This document shows, piece after piece, positions 1 to 8,312 of a stretch of 36,143 bases of DNA. Numbering within the stretch: the stretch's first letter is position 1; the number at the start of each line of letters is the position of its first letter. The notes beneath the pieces were generated by a model. It did no database searches. It saw only the letters and a program-made list of their open reading frames with translations, and had not been told where the DNA came from. The position numbers were made by a program, and so were the translations under genes. Origin of the DNA: Rhodoferax sp. (GTDB lineage Bacteria; Pseudomonadota; Gammaproteobacteria; Burkholderiales; Burkholderiaceae_C); assembly GCF_023701345.1 (NCBI RefSeq), contig NZ_JAMPXE010000019.1, forward strand, positions 1 to 36,143. The letters run 5' to 3'.

Positions 1-101
1 ATGATCCTGGCTGACAGCAGGACGCACGGGCTGGTCTGGCGCGCACGTCCCCGAGGGGGTAACCAGTACAATGCAACGATTCTTTGCTACCCACTTAGCC
101 C

Positions 102-641
102 ATGTCCAAATCTCTGGTTCGTCCTTTTTGCTTGAGTTTGACAGGCTTTTTGCTTGTCGGTTTGACCGCGTGTGGCAGTCTGGATCAAGCCAGCAACCGC
201 ATGGTCAATGTGATCACACCTTACAAAATTGACATTGTGCAAGGCAATTTTGTCTCGCGTGAGCAAGCTGATGCGCTCAAGGAGGGCATGAGCCGCTTGC
301 AGGTGCGAGACATTCTGGGTACGCCTCTGCTGGTCAGCGTGTTTCACACCAATCGCTGGGACTATGTCTTTACCTTCAAGCGTCAGGGCGTTGAGCCGCA
401 ATCGCGCCGGGTCACCGTGTTTTTCGATGGCGATCGTCTGGTGAAGATTGAAGCGGATGTGTTGCCAAGCGAGGCCGAGTTTGTTGCCTCGCTGGACTCC
501 GGCCGCAAAACCGGCAAGGTTCCTGTGCTGGAAATGTCCGAAGAAAGCCTCAAGGCCACGGCTGTTGCCGTGCAACCTGAACTCAAACCCTTGCCGCCCT
601 TGCCAGCGAGCTACCCGCCGCTGGAAAGCAGCGCCAACTGA
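102..641 (+). CDS. bamE: Outer membrane assembly lipoprotein BamE (SmpA/OmlA family)
   Basis: Predicted 179-residue lipoprotein of the BAM complex, which inserts beta-barrel proteins into the outer membrane. The N-terminus is a lipoprotein signal with lipobox L-T-A-C, lipidated Cys24, followed by Gly. The core has the family's 'YKIDIVQGNFVS' strand and 'GMSRLQVRDILGTP' helix-turn, and the 'DRLVKIEAD' end of the fold. A Pro-rich tail from about residue 150 looks unstructured and is longer than in the enterobacterial protein. The ATG at 102 has no good ribosome-binding site; a TACAAT hexamer at 67-72 could be a -10 box, but no matching -35 is evident. It is first in a run of plus-strand genes, with dapB nine bases downstream. 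The family call is by motif recognition and is firm. Confidence 0.93.
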   Translation: MSKSLVRPFCLSLTGFLLVGLTACGSLDQASNRMVNVITPYKIDIVQGNFVSREQADALKEGMSRLQVRDILGTPLLVSVFHTNRWDYVFTFKRQGVEPQSRRVTVFFDGDRLVKIEADVLPSEAEFVASLDSGRKTGKVPVLEMSEESLKATAVAVQPELKPLPPLPASYPPLESSAN

Positions 642-650
642 TTCCTGACC

Positions 651-1466
651 ATGACTGACTCCCCACTTCACCGCATTTGTGTGGCCGGTGCCAGCGGCCG
701 CATGGGCCGCATGCTGATCGAGGCCATTTGCCGTTCAGACGATTGCCAGCTCAGCGGCGCGCTCGATGTCGCCTCCAGCCCTGCCGTCGGCCTGGACCCG
801 GCGGCTGCTTTCGGACTCAGCAGCGGGATTGCCATCAGCGCTGACCTGCACACCGGCTTGAACCATGCCCAGGCCCTGATCGATTTCACCCGTCCCGAAG
901 GGACGCTGGCGCATTTGCAGGTCTGTCGCGAGCTGGGCGTCAATGCCGTCATTGGCACCACCGGTTTCAGCGAAGCGCAAAAACAGGAAATTGCCGAGAT
1001 CGCCAAAGACATCGCCATCGTGCTGGCGCCCAACATGAGCGTGGGCATGAACGTCACGCTCAAACTGCTGGAAATGGCGGCCAAGTCGCTCAATGCCGGC
1101 TATGACATTGAAATCATCGAGGCGCATCACCGCCACAAGGTCGACGCGCCATCGGGCACTGCCCTGAAAATGGGCGAAGTCATTGCCGGGGCGCTCGACC
1201 GCGACCTGAAGGAATGTGCCGTTTATGCCCGCCATGGGGTGACTGGCGAACGCGATCCCTCGAGCATTGGTTTTGCCACCATCCGCGGCGGTGACATCGT
1301 GGGCGACCACACCGTGCTGTTTGCCGGCACCGGCGAGCGCATCGAGATCAGCCACAAGTCCTCCAGCCGGGTCTCTTACGCCCAGGGCAGTTTGCGCGCG
1401 GTGCGTTTTCTGAGTGGCCGCAAAAACGGGCTGTTTGACATGTCCGACGTGCTCAAGCTCAAATGA
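651..1466 (+). CDS. dapB: 4-hydroxy-tetrahydrodipicolinate reductase
   Basis: Cytoplasmic NAD(P)H-dependent reductase of the diaminopimelate/lysine pathway, supplying peptidoglycan precursor and lysine. At 271 residues it is of standard length. The N-terminal Rossmann motif '[10 protein letters not shown]' binds the nucleotide. The family signature '[14 protein letters not shown]' begins at His159, giving His159/His160 and Lys163, the same numbers as the catalytic residues of the E. coli enzyme. The C-terminal 'GLFDMSDVL' is also typical. Its stop codon overlaps the start of the next gene (ATGA), which suggests translational coupling to exbB. The reason this metabolic gene is joined to a membrane energiser is not evident from the sequence. 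Confidence 0.97.
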   Translation: MTDSPLHRICVAGASGRMGRMLIEAICRSDDCQLSGALDVASSPAVGLDPAAAFGLSSGIAISADLHTGLNHAQALIDFTRPEGTLAHLQVCRELGVNAVIGTTGFSEAQKQEIAEIAKDIAIVLAPNMSVGMNVTLKLLEMAAKSLNAGYDIEIIEAHHRHKVDAPSGTALKMGEVIAGALDRDLKECAVYARHGVTGERDPSSIGFATIRGGDIVGDHTVLFAGTGERIEISHKSSSRVSYAQGSLRAVRFLSGRKNGLFDMSDVLKLK

Positions 1467-2113
1467 ATCTGGCGCAGCTATTCCTGCAAGGCGATGCCCT
1501 GGCGCGCGCGGTCACGCTGCTGCTGCTGGCCATGTCGGTGACGAGCTGGGTCGTCATTCTCTGGAAAACATGGTTGTTGCGGCGCGCCAATGCCGACGTG
1601 GTGCGTTGCATTGCCGCTTTTTGGCAAGCCGGTTCGGTGGCTGATGCCGTCCAGAAAATCAGGGCATTTGACCGGGAGTCGCTGATCCTGCCGCTGGTGC
1701 TTTCGACCCACCTTGAAGCCAATCAAACCCTGGCCAGCAAGGGCGACCGCGCCCAGCAGCTGACCCGCGTGCTGCGCAATGCCCTGCATGCCGCGCTCGC
1801 CAGGCTCCAGCACGGCCAGGTCCTGTTGGCCACCATCGGTGCCACGGCGCCATTCGTCGGTCTGCTCGGCACCGTGTGGGGCATTTACCATGCGCTGATT
1901 GGCATCGCCAGCGTGGGCCAGGTCACGATCGACAAAATTTCAGGTCCGGTGGGCGAGTCGCTGATCATGACGGCCGCGGGCCTGCTCGTCGCCATCCCGG
2001 CCGTGCTGGCCTACAACGTGCTGGGCCGGGCGGTGGCGCGGCTTGAGGCCGAGCTCGAAGGCTTCGCCCGCGACCTGCGCGAGCTCGGCAGCAGCGGGGC
2101 GCTCGCGCGCTAA
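1463..2113 (+). CDS. exbB: MotA/TolQ/ExbB-family proton channel protein
   Basis: Inner-membrane protein of 216 residues that should form a proton-conducting complex with the ExbD-like product next door, powering TonB- or Tol-type transport across the envelope. Three membrane segments are visible: about residues 12-32, then a pair in the C-terminal half. The pair contains the family blocks '[23 protein letters not shown]' (quoted in part: [16 protein letters not shown]) and '[21 protein letters not shown]'-like sequence. The start ATG overlaps the dapB stop by four bases. TolQ and ExbB cannot be separated with certainty by eye. ExbB is preferred because the partner is a short ExbD-like protein and no TolA/TolB/Pal genes follow. 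No tonB is in the window. Confidence 0.85.
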   Translation: MNLAQLFLQGDALARAVTLLLLAMSVTSWVVILWKTWLLRRANADVVRCIAAFWQAGSVADAVQKIRAFDRESLILPLVLSTHLEANQTLASKGDRAQQLTRVLRNALHAALARLQHGQVLLATIGATAPFVGLLGTVWGIYHALIGIASVGQVTIDKISGPVGESLIMTAAGLLVAIPAVLAYNVLGRAVARLEAELEGFARDLRELGSSGALAR

Positions 2114-2121
2114 GGCCGGCC

Positions 2122-2553
2122 ATGTCATTTGGCCGTCTGGACCGTTCCCTGGGTGCGCAGCCCATGAGCGACATCAACATGACGCCACTGATTGACGTGA
2201 TGCTGGTGCTGGTGGTGATTTTTATCATCACCGCGCCGCTGCTGGCCAGTTCCATCAAGCTTGACTTGCCCACCACCGAGGCTGCCAAGGCGGGCGATGC
2301 GCCCCAGTCGGTGACCGTGATCGTGGACGCCTCCGGGCAGGCCTTCTGGCAAGACCAGGCCGTGGCCATGGACGTGCTGGTGCGCCAACTCCAGCAATCG
2401 GCCCAGGCCAATCCGCAGACCGAAGTCCTGCTGCGCGCCGACAAAACCGTGCCCTATGGCCGCATCGTCGAGGTCATGGGTGCGGCCCAGAGCGCAGGTT
2501 TGAATCGCATCGGCTTCGTCGCAGATGCGCCTGCAGCGGCTGCCAAACCCTAA
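2122..2553 (+). CDS. exbD: ExbD/TolR-family biopolymer transport protein
   Basis: Single-pass inner-membrane protein of 143 residues with a periplasmic domain, partner of the upstream ExbB-like channel. After a short cytoplasmic N-terminus comes 'MSDINMTPLIDVMLVLVVIF'. The proton-carrying aspartate sits at Asp25, the same number as in E. coli ExbD, at the start of the transmembrane helix (about residues 24-42). The periplasmic part has the 'LLRADKTVPYGRIVEVMGAAQSAG' type block (conserved core VPYGRIVEVM). It begins eight bases after exbB and is surely co-transcribed. A 55-base gap to leuS holds a GC-rich palindromic stretch (gcggccccagcggccgc) of unknown role. Confidence 0.88.
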   Translation: MSFGRLDRSLGAQPMSDINMTPLIDVMLVLVVIFIITAPLLASSIKLDLPTTEAAKAGDAPQSVTVIVDASGQAFWQDQAVAMDVLVRQLQQSAQANPQTEVLLRADKTVPYGRIVEVMGAAQSAGLNRIGFVADAPAAAAKP

Positions 2554-2608
2554 AATCAAGCCCTATTTCACGCCATAGCGGCCCCAGCGGCCGCATTTTC
2601 AGATCGCC

Positions 2609-5389
2609 ATGCAAGACAAATACACGCACCTTGATGTTGAACCCGCTGCACAGGCCCATTGGGGTGCCCTCGACGCTTACCGCGTGACTGAAAACGCAGT
2701 CGACGTCAACGGCAAGCCCAAAAAGAAGTTCTACGCCTGCTCCATGCTGCCCTACCCCAGTGGCAAGCTGCACATGGGCCATGTGCGCAACTACACCATC
2801 AACGACATGCTGACGCGCCAGCTGCGCATGCAGGGATTCAATGTGCTGATGCCGATGGGCTGGGATGCCTTTGGCCTGCCCGCTGAAAACGCGGCACTCA
2901 AAAACGGTGTGCCGCCGGCGAAATGGACGTTCGAGAACATCGCCTACATGAAACAGCAGATGCAGGCCATGGGCCTGGCCATCGACTGGAGCCGGGAAGT
3001 GGCTACCTGCACACCCGAGTACTACAAATGGAACCAGTGGCTGTTCCTGAAAATGCTGGAGCGTGGCATTGCTTACCGCAAGACCCAGGTCGTCAACTGG
3101 GACCCGGTCGACATGACCGTGCTGGCCAACGAGCAGGTGATCGACGGCAAGGGCTGGCGCACCGGCGCCGTTGTTGAAAAACGCGAAATTCCGGGCTACT
3201 ACCTCAAGATCACCGATTACGCCGAAGAACTGCTGGCCAACGTCACCGGCGACAGCATGCCGGGCTGGCCCGAGCGTGTCAAGCTGATGCAGGAAAACTG
3301 GATCGGCAAGTCCGAGGGCGTGCGCTTTGCCTTCACCCATGACATCAGGGACGCTTCCGGCGCCTTGATTGGCGATGGCCGCATGTATGTGTTCACGACC
3401 CGGGTCGACACCATCATGGGTGTCACCTTTTGTGCCGTGGCGGCCGAGCACCCGCTGGCCACCCAGGCGGCCGCCGGCAACCCAGCTTTGGCCGCCTTCA
3501 TCCAGGAATGCGCGCACGGCGGCACCACCGAGGCCGAACTCGCCACACAAGAGAAAAAGGGCATGGCCACCGGCCTGTTTGTCAGGCATCCGTTGACCGG
3601 CGACCAGGTCGAAGTCTGGGTCGGCAACTATGTGCTGATGAGCTACGGTGACGGCGCCGTCATGGGCGTGCCGGCGCACGACGAGCGCGACTTTGCCTTC
3701 GCCCTGAAATATGACCTGCCGATCAAGCCGGTGGTGGCGGCTAATTCAGAAGTTTTCGACACGACCGTTTGGCACGACTGGTATGCCGAAAAAGGCGCGG
3801 GCGTCGCCATCAACTCCGGCAAGTACGACGGCCTGAAGTTCAAAGACTGTGTCGACGCCGTGGCCTTCGACTTGGTGGCGCTTGGCCTGGGCGAGAAAAA
3901 AGTGACCTGGCGTCTGCGCGACTGGGGCGTGTCGCGTCAGCGTTACTGGGGCACGCCGATTCCGATCATCCATTGCGTCGAGCATGGCGCCGTGCCGGTG
4001 CCCGAGCAGGACCTGCCGGTGGTGCTGCCGCAAGACTGCATTCCGGATGGTTCCGGCAACCCGCTGGTGAAACACGAAGGCTTCCACGCCGGTGTCACTT
4101 GCCCGATCTGCGGCAAGGCGGCGCGGCGCGAAACCGACACCATGGACACTTTTGTCGACAGTTCCTGGTACTTCATGCGCTACTGCGACCCGACCAACCG
4201 TGACAACATGGTGGCCGAGGGCGCTGACTACTGGATGCCGATGGACCAGTACATCGGCGGCATCGAGCACGCTATCCTGCACCTGCTGTATGCGCGCTTC
4301 TGGACCAAGGTGATGCGCGACCTCGGGCTGGTCAAGGTTGACGAACCCTTTACCAAGCTGCTGACGCAGGGCATGGTGCTGAACCACATTTACTCGCGCA
4401 GAACAGACAAGGGCGGCAAGGATTATTTCTGGCCGTCTGATGTTGAAAACGTGCTCGACGAGGCCGGCAAGGTGACCGGCGCCAGGCTCAGGAACGCGGT
4501 GGGCGATCTGCAGGTGGGCACGGCCATCGACTACGAAGGCGTCGGCACCATGTCCAAATCCAAGAACAATGGCGTCGATCCGCAGGACCTGATTGAGAAA
4601 TACGGTGCCGACACGGCGCGCCTGTACACCATGTTCACCGCGCCGCCCGAGGCCACGCTGGAGTGGAACGACGCGGCGGTCGAAGGCAGTTACCGCTTCC
4701 TGCGCCGGGTCTGGAACTTCGGTGTCAAGCTGTCGACCAGCGCGAGGGATGCTGTCAATGCCAGCCTGAACGCCGACGGCAGCCTGAAAACGGTGGCGTT
4801 TGGCAAGGAGGCCAAAGCCTTGCGCCTGGAGATCCACACCGTTCTCAAACAGGTCGATTACGACTACCAGCGCATGCAGTACAACACGGTGGTCAGTGGC
4901 GCGATGAAGATGATCAATGCGCTGGAGAATTTTGCCCCCACGCTTGGTACTGGCGTGTCCTCGCTGCCCCCCGAGGGAGTCCTCCCGGCTAGGGGCGGCC
5001 CGTCGCCGGTCGTCAAGGCGGTCGAGTCGGCCGGCGCTCAGGTCGCGCTGGTCGAGGGTTTTGGCATCTTGCTGCGCTGCCTGTACCCGGCTACCCCGCA
5101 CATCACGCACGCCTTGTGGTCCGAGCTGGGTTATGCCGCAGCCCTGGGCGATCTGCTCGATGCACCCTGGCCCCGGGTCGATCCTGACGCGCTGGTGCAA
5201 GACGAGATCGAACTCATGTTGCAGGTCAATGGCAAGCTGCGCGGCTCGATTCTGGTCCCCGCCACGGCCGACAAGGCCGGCATCGAACAGGCTGCCCTGG
5301 CCCATGAGATGTTCCAGAAATTTGCCAACGGTGCGGCCCCCAAAAAAGTGATTGTGGTGCCGGGGCGCCTGATCAATCTGGTGCTTTAA
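2609..5389 (+). CDS. leuS: Leucyl-tRNA synthetase
   Basis: Class I aminoacyl-tRNA synthetase of 926 residues that charges tRNA-Leu. The HIGH motif appears as 'HMGH' at residues 55-58 within '[15 protein letters not shown]'. The CP1 editing domain is present with its threonine-rich '[13 protein letters not shown]' block. A CxxC zinc-like pair occurs in '[18 protein letters not shown]'. The second catalytic signature is '[10 protein letters not shown]' (Met648 onward), with Thr where the first Lys of KMSKS is often found. The protein is about 65 residues longer than the E. coli enzyme. Part of the excess is an in-frame repeat in the anticodon-binding region (residues about 785-799, described separately). 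The C-terminal '[11 protein letters not shown]' and 'VPGRLINLV' are standard. lptE starts three bases after the stop. Confidence 0.97.
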   Translation: MQDKYTHLDVEPAAQAHWGALDAYRVTENAVDVNGKPKKKFYACSMLPYPSGKLHMGHVRNYTINDMLTRQLRMQGFNVLMPMGWDAFGLPAENAALKNGVPPAKWTFENIAYMKQQMQAMGLAIDWSREVATCTPEYYKWNQWLFLKMLERGIAYRKTQVVNWDPVDMTVLANEQVIDGKGWRTGAVVEKREIPGYYLKITDYAEELLANVTGDSMPGWPERVKLMQENWIGKSEGVRFAFTHDIRDASGALIGDGRMYVFTTRVDTIMGVTFCAVAAEHPLATQAAAGNPALAAFIQECAHGGTTEAELATQEKKGMATGLFVRHPLTGDQVEVWVGNYVLMSYGDGAVMGVPAHDERDFAFALKYDLPIKPVVAANSEVFDTTVWHDWYAEKGAGVAINSGKYDGLKFKDCVDAVAFDLVALGLGEKKVTWRLRDWGVSRQRYWGTPIPIIHCVEHGAVPVPEQDLPVVLPQDCIPDGSGNPLVKHEGFHAGVTCPICGKAARRETDTMDTFVDSSWYFMRYCDPTNRDNMVAEGADYWMPMDQYIGGIEHAILHLLYARFWTKVMRDLGLVKVDEPFTKLLTQGMVLNHIYSRRTDKGGKDYFWPSDVENVLDEAGKVTGARLRNAVGDLQVGTAIDYEGVGTMSKSKNNGVDPQDLIEKYGADTARLYTMFTAPPEATLEWNDAAVEGSYRFLRRVWNFGVKLSTSARDAVNASLNADGSLKTVAFGKEAKALRLEIHTVLKQVDYDYQRMQYNTVVSGAMKMINALENFAPTLGTGVSSLPPEGVLPARGGPSPVVKAVESAGAQVALVEGFGILLRCLYPATPHITHALWSELGYAAALGDLLDAPWPRVDPDALVQDEIELMLQVNGKLRGSILVPATADKAGIEQAALAHEMFQKFANGAAPKKVIVVPGRLINLVL
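4961..5004 (+). repeat. GC-rich hairpin repeat inserted in frame in leuS
   Basis: Within leuS, GCCCC (4966-4970) can pair with GGGGC (4992-4996). Inside it GGGAG (4975-4979) pairs with CTCCC (4982-4986) around a two-base loop, so the stretch is an imperfect palindrome. It encodes a low-complexity peptide, '[17 protein letters not shown]', between two helices of the C-terminal tRNA-binding region, where the E. coli enzyme has no equivalent. From memory, very similar sequences (a run of C, GAGGG, then CTTGGGGCGGCCCG-like) are scattered between genes in Comamonadaceae. The match is recalled, not computed. A fragment CCCCGAGGGGG at 49-59 may be a related partial copy. Confidence 0.6.
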
Positions 5390-5392
5390 GCC

Positions 5393-5941
5393 ATGTTGCC
5401 CCGCACCTCCATGGCTGTTTCGATCTGCACGACACGTCGTGCCCTGATGCAATCCGCCGGCCTGGCGGCCGTCAGCGTCGGGCTGGCAGGCTGCGGCTTC
5501 CGTTTGCGCGGCAGTCAGGCTTTTGCCTTTCAACGCATCGCTATCCTGCCCCACCCCGGCGGTGGCGTGGTGCAGGAGCTGCGCCGCGCCTTCGGTTCGG
5601 CCGTGCAGGTGCTGGCCGCTGACGCACCCATCGCGCAAGCGCAACTGGTGCTGAATGTGGCCAACGAGCAGCGCGATAGAGTCGTGGTCGGCGTCAACGC
5701 CTCGGGGCAAGTGCGTGAACTGCAGCTGCGCATGCGGGTGCGCTTGCAGCTGCGAACCGCCCTGGGCAAGGAAATCATTGAGGGCGACGACATCGTGCAA
5801 CAGCGCGACATCAGCTACAACGAGTCGGCGGCGCTGGCCAAAGAAGCCGAAGAAGCGCTGCTGTTCCGCGACATGCAGTCCGATATCGTGCAACAAATCC
5901 TGCGCCGGCTGGCCGCCATTCAACCGGGTCAACTGGATTGA
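5393..5941 (+). CDS. lptE: LPS-assembly lipoprotein LptE
   Basis: Outer-membrane lipoprotein of 182 residues that plugs LptD and helps deliver lipopolysaccharide to the cell surface. The signal sequence ends in lipobox L-A-G-C (Cys34), followed by 'GFRLRG', the hallmark start of mature LptE. Two arginines (Arg15-Arg16, in 'TTRRALMQSAG') precede the hydrophobic stretch, giving a Tat-like look. An alternative start at the ATG at 5411 would keep the same lipobox. The remainder follows the family pattern, with beta strands such as 'LQLRMRVRLQLRT' and a helical C-terminus. It lies between leuS (3-base gap) and holA (9-base gap), a common arrangement in proteobacteria, and this supports the call. 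Confidence 0.92.
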   Translation: MLPRTSMAVSICTTRRALMQSAGLAAVSVGLAGCGFRLRGSQAFAFQRIAILPHPGGGVVQELRRAFGSAVQVLAADAPIAQAQLVLNVANEQRDRVVVGVNASGQVRELQLRMRVRLQLRTALGKEIIEGDDIVQQRDISYNESAALAKEAEEALLFRDMQSDIVQQILRRLAAIQPGQLD

Positions 5942-5950
5942 CCTGGCCCC

Positions 5951-7009
5951 ATGCAAATCCAGACTGCCTCGCTTGCCGCGCACCTGCAAAAAGGCCTGAA
6001 AAGCCTGTACACGCTGCATGGTGATGAGCCGCTGCTGATCCAGGAGGCGCTCGATGCCATTCGTCTGGCAGCTCGCGCCCAGGGCTTTACCGAGCGCAGT
6101 TCCCACACCGTCTCGGGTGCCCACTTCGACTGGAGCGAGGTGCTGGCAGCAGGGGGGTCCCTCAGCCTGTTTGCCGACAAGCAAATTCTTGAATTGCGCA
6201 TCCCGTCCGGCAAGCCTGGCAAGGAAGGCAGCGTTGCCTTGCAACAGTTGGCGCAAGCGGCACAGGGCAACGACAGCATGCTGACGCTGGTGATCCTGCC
6301 CCGGCTTGACCGCGCGACCAAATCCAGCGCCTGGTTTGTCGCCCTCGAAGCCGGTGTCACGCTCGAAGTGAGCCCAATCGAGCGTGCTGCGCTGCCGCAG
6401 TGGATTGCCCAGCGCCTGGCGGCCCAGGGACAGCGCGTGGTGGCGGGTGTCGAAGGTCAGCGCACACTGCAATTTTTTGCCGACCGGGTCGAGGGCAACC
6501 TGTTGGCTGCGCACCAGGAAATTCAGAAGCTGGCACTGTTGCATCCGGCGGGTGAATTGAGTTTTGAGCAAATCGAGGGTGCCGTGCTCAACGTGGCCCG
6601 TTATGACGTTTTCAAGCTCAGCGAGGCGGTGCTCGCAGGCCAGCCCGCGCGCGTGCAGCGCATGCTCGATGGCCTGCAGGCCGAAGGCGAGGCCGAGGTG
6701 CTGGTGCACTACACGCTGGCAGAAGACATTCGCGCCCTGAAACGCGTCAAGGATGCCATCAGCCGCGGCAGTCCGCTGCCCATGGCCTTGCGCGAACAGC
6801 GGGTCTGGGGCAACAAGGAGCGCCTGTTCGAACGGGTGGTGCCACGCTTGAGCGCAGCGATGTTGACCGGTTTTTTGCAAGATGCCCACCAGGTGGATGG
6901 TGTGGTCAAAGGTCTCAAGCGGCCTGACTGGCCTGTCGAGCCCTGGCAGGCATTGCAGCTGTTGGCGTTGCGCCTGTGCCGGGCCTGTGCGCCACATAAA
7001 CCTGGTTGA
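5951..7009 (+). CDS. holA: DNA polymerase III subunit delta
   Basis: Clamp-loader delta subunit (352 residues; the E. coli protein has 343) that opens the beta sliding clamp during replication. Recognisable blocks are the N-terminal 'YTLHGDEPLLIQEALDAIR', the AAA+-like 'LFADKQILELRIP' and 'LVILPRLDRATKSSAWF', and the C-terminal 'QDAHQVDGVVKGL' collar helix. As in other delta subunits there is no complete Walker A ATP site. It follows lptE by nine bases, the usual lptE-holA pairing. The gene is last in the unit; a strong hairpin with a T-rich tail lies about 75 bases after the stop. Confidence 0.93.
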   Translation: MQIQTASLAAHLQKGLKSLYTLHGDEPLLIQEALDAIRLAARAQGFTERSSHTVSGAHFDWSEVLAAGGSLSLFADKQILELRIPSGKPGKEGSVALQQLAQAAQGNDSMLTLVILPRLDRATKSSAWFVALEAGVTLEVSPIERAALPQWIAQRLAAQGQRVVAGVEGQRTLQFFADRVEGNLLAAHQEIQKLALLHPAGELSFEQIEGAVLNVARYDVFKLSEAVLAGQPARVQRMLDGLQAEGEAEVLVHYTLAEDIRALKRVKDAISRGSPLPMALREQRVWGNKERLFERVVPRLSAAMLTGFLQDAHQVDGVVKGLKRPDWPVEPWQALQLLALRLCRACAPHKPG

Positions 7010-7083
7010 CAGATTGAGGCCGCCCGACATTGGCGTGTCAGCGTGGTGTCAACCAACAGGTTCCATGATGCGCCGTGAGCAGG

Positions 7084-7106
7084 AACCCCGGCCGGGGTTT
7101 TGTTGT
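7084..7106 (+). terminator. Rho-independent terminator after holA
   Basis: AACCCCGG (7084-7091) is followed directly by its reverse complement CCGGGGTT (7092-7099), giving a stem of about six pairs with a GGCC loop, and then TTTTGTTGTT. It stands between holA and psiF, so it likely ends the leuS-lptE-holA transcript. It lies only some 20 bases upstream of the psiF ribosome-binding site, so psiF must be transcribed by read-through or from a promoter upstream of the hairpin. Confidence 0.7.
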
Positions 7107-7128
7107 TCACTTTAACAAAGGAGTAAGC

Positions 7129-7389
7129 ATGAGAAAGTTTCTGTCACTATTGGGTCTGAGTCTGTCACTGTCCCTGTCCCTGGGCAGTGCCTTTGCCGCA
7201 AGCCCGGTTGCCCCTGCCAAGCCTGCTAGTGCGGCTACACCGGCTACACCGGCGGTACCTGCGGTACCTGCGGCAAAAAGTACCCAACAGAACAAAATGA
7301 CGACCTGCAACAAGGCAGCTGGTGACAAAAAACTCAAGGGCGACGAGCGCAAAGCCTTCATGAAAAGCTGCCTCAGCAACAAGACTTGA
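7129..7389 (+). CDS. Small secreted PsiF-repeat protein
   Basis: Predicted exported protein of 86 residues. The ATG at 7129 is chosen because AAAGGAG lies just upstream (7118-7123), and because the following residues form a clean signal peptide: Lys/Arg, a Leu/Ser-rich core, then 'GSAFA' before the mature start. The mature part has an Ala/Pro spacer made of small duplications (ATPATP then AVPAVP). It ends in one PsiF repeat, 'TCNKAAGDKKLKGDERKAFM' followed by 'KSCLS', with the two conserved cysteines. PsiF was named in E. coli as phosphate-starvation inducible; the biochemical role of the repeat is unknown. It seems to be monocistronic, with terminators on both sides. Confidence 0.85.
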   Translation: MRKFLSLLGLSLSLSLSLGSAFAASPVAPAKPASAATPATPAVPAVPAAKSTQQNKMTTCNKAAGDKKLKGDERKAFMKSCLSNKT

Positions 7390-7481
7390 GCCGTCCGGTA
7401 AAGTCGGTCAAAAAAGCCGCCAGTGGCGCGATGCCGGGGGCCACTTGAGGTGATAAATCCCGGTTGTCAGCATCCCTGCTG

Positions 7482-7516
7482 CCCCCTCGAACCCAAAATG
7501 TTCAGGGGGTTTTTTC
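7482..7516 (+). terminator. Rho-independent terminator after psiF
   Basis: CCCCCT (7482-7487) pairs with AGGGGG (7504-7509), and an inner GAA/TTC extends the stem after a one-base bulge. The 3' arm is followed by TTTTTT. It lies about 95 bases after the psiF stop and upstream of the operon starting at 7611. The rest of 7390-7610 shows no open frame that looks like a gene. Confidence 0.75.
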
Positions 7517-7570
7517 ATGGCAGCACCAGGCAAGCGCCTGAGGCGCAGGATTTCCAACTATTTCGCCCGG

Positions 7571-7592
7571 GTTAATCTTCTGCTAATGCTGG
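7571..7592 (+). promoter_or_regulatory. Candidate response-regulator direct repeat before the 7611 operon
   Basis: Two imperfect 11-base units, GTTAATCTTCT (7571-7581) and GCTAATGCTGG (7582-7592), share a G.TAAT core at an 11-base period. Such direct repeats are how OmpR/PhoB/PmrA-type regulators usually bind DNA, and the downstream operon encodes exactly such a regulator. A weak -10-like CAATAT lies at 7599-7604. If that is used, transcription would begin almost at the first codon and the mRNA would be nearly leaderless, which agrees with the lack of a ribosome-binding site. This is an inference from pattern alone. Confidence 0.3.
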
Positions 7593-7610
7593 CCTGCCAA
7601 TATCGGCGCC

Positions 7611-8312
7611 ATGACATCAGTAAAAGATTTTTCAGAATGGTCCAGGCCCGGACCGGGTCTGTCGTTGTGGCGGGCAGGGCATCAGGCCAGGCGTCGCCTA
7701 GAACTGGTGCCGCTGGGCGAAGAAGCGGAGCAACGGGCAGCGATGGACTTCATCCGGCGCCGTTTTAACCAGACGCACCGGGCGCAGATTTCGCATTTCA
7801 TGCCTCAGCTGTTCGGCTTGCAGTCCGACGACGGGACCCTGTACGGTGCCGCAGGCTGCCGTCCGGCCGCCAGTGGCGTGCTGTTTCTCGAGCGCTACCT
7901 GGATGTCCCGATCGAGCAGGCCATCTTTGCGCGAAGTGGCGTTCAGGTGAAACGCCATCAGATCGTGGAGGTGGGCAACCTGGCAGCCGAGGGTGTGGGC
8001 ACGGCCCGCACCCTGATCGTCAAGCTGACGCGCCTGTTGGCCCTGCAGGGTTTTCGTTGGGTGACGTTCACCGGTACCCGGGAACTGCTCAACAGCTTTT
8101 ACCGTCTCGGACTGGCGCCGCAATCGCTGGGGCTGGCCGATCCGGCGCGCATGGGTGAGTCATTGGCCGAGTGGGGCCGCTACTACGACAGCCAACCCCA
8201 GGTGGTGTTTGGCGAGATCCTGCCGGCGCACCGGCAACTGGCCGAAGCGCAGCCAGCTAAAGACATATTTCCGTTGCATTCCGCGTCACGAGGGCTACAG
8301 CATGCGGCCTGA
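7611..8312 (+). CDS. Thermostable-hemolysin-family protein (possibly acyltransferase-like)
   Basis: Predicted cytoplasmic protein of 233 residues with no signal peptide or membrane segment. It matches by eye the Vibrio 'thermostable hemolysin' (delta-VPH) family: 'RFNQTHRAQISHFMPQLFGL', 'LYGAAGCRPA', 'LFLERYLDVPIEQAI', 'IVEVGNLAAEGVGTARTLIV', 'FRWVTFTGTRELLNSFYRLG' and 'AEWGRYYDSQPQVVFG'. The family name comes from haemolysis seen with Vibrio proteins and need not describe this one. The pattern 'EVGNLA' followed by a small-residue/Arg turn and a helix, then a 'F-x-RLGL' element, resembles GNAT-type folds, so acyl transfer is a possible role (inference). It is first of a seven-gene set and overlaps the acyl-activating enzyme gene by 11 bases, pointing to a linked function in lipid chemistry. 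Confidence 0.8.
   Translation: MTSVKDFSEWSRPGPGLSLWRAGHQARRRLELVPLGEEAEQRAAMDFIRRRFNQTHRAQISHFMPQLFGLQSDDGTLYGAAGCRPAASGVLFLERYLDVPIEQAIFARSGVQVKRHQIVEVGNLAAEGVGTARTLIVKLTRLLALQGFRWVTFTGTRELLNSFYRLGLAPQSLGLADPARMGESLAEWGRYYDSQPQVVFGEILPAHRQLAEAQPAKDIFPLHSASRGLQHAA

Noticed and set aside
1..101. A divergent fur gene upstream of bamE
   Set aside because: This neighbour is common in related genomes, but no start codon or coding sequence for it is visible within the first 101 bases.
4541..4570. Thr instead of the first Lys in the LeuS KMSKS motif
   Set aside because: The essential second Lys (in MSKSK) is intact. From memory such variation occurs in related synthetases, so it is not treated as a defect.
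5432..5446. Twin arginines in the LptE signal sequence as a Tat signal
   Set aside because: The context lacks the conserved Phe/Leu-Lys pattern, and LptE lipoproteins are normally exported by the Sec route; noted in the gene entry only.
3746..7030. Very long antisense open frame (about 1094 codons) across leuS, lptE and holA
   Set aside because: It spans three well-supported genes, has the His/Gln/Arg-rich composition of a GC-rich shadow frame and shows no family motif.
7225..7275. Short tandem duplications in the psiF spacer as a regulatory or mobile repeat
   Set aside because: They are two pairs of nine-base units encoding Ala-Thr-Pro and Ala-Val-Pro, a common way for low-complexity linkers to grow.
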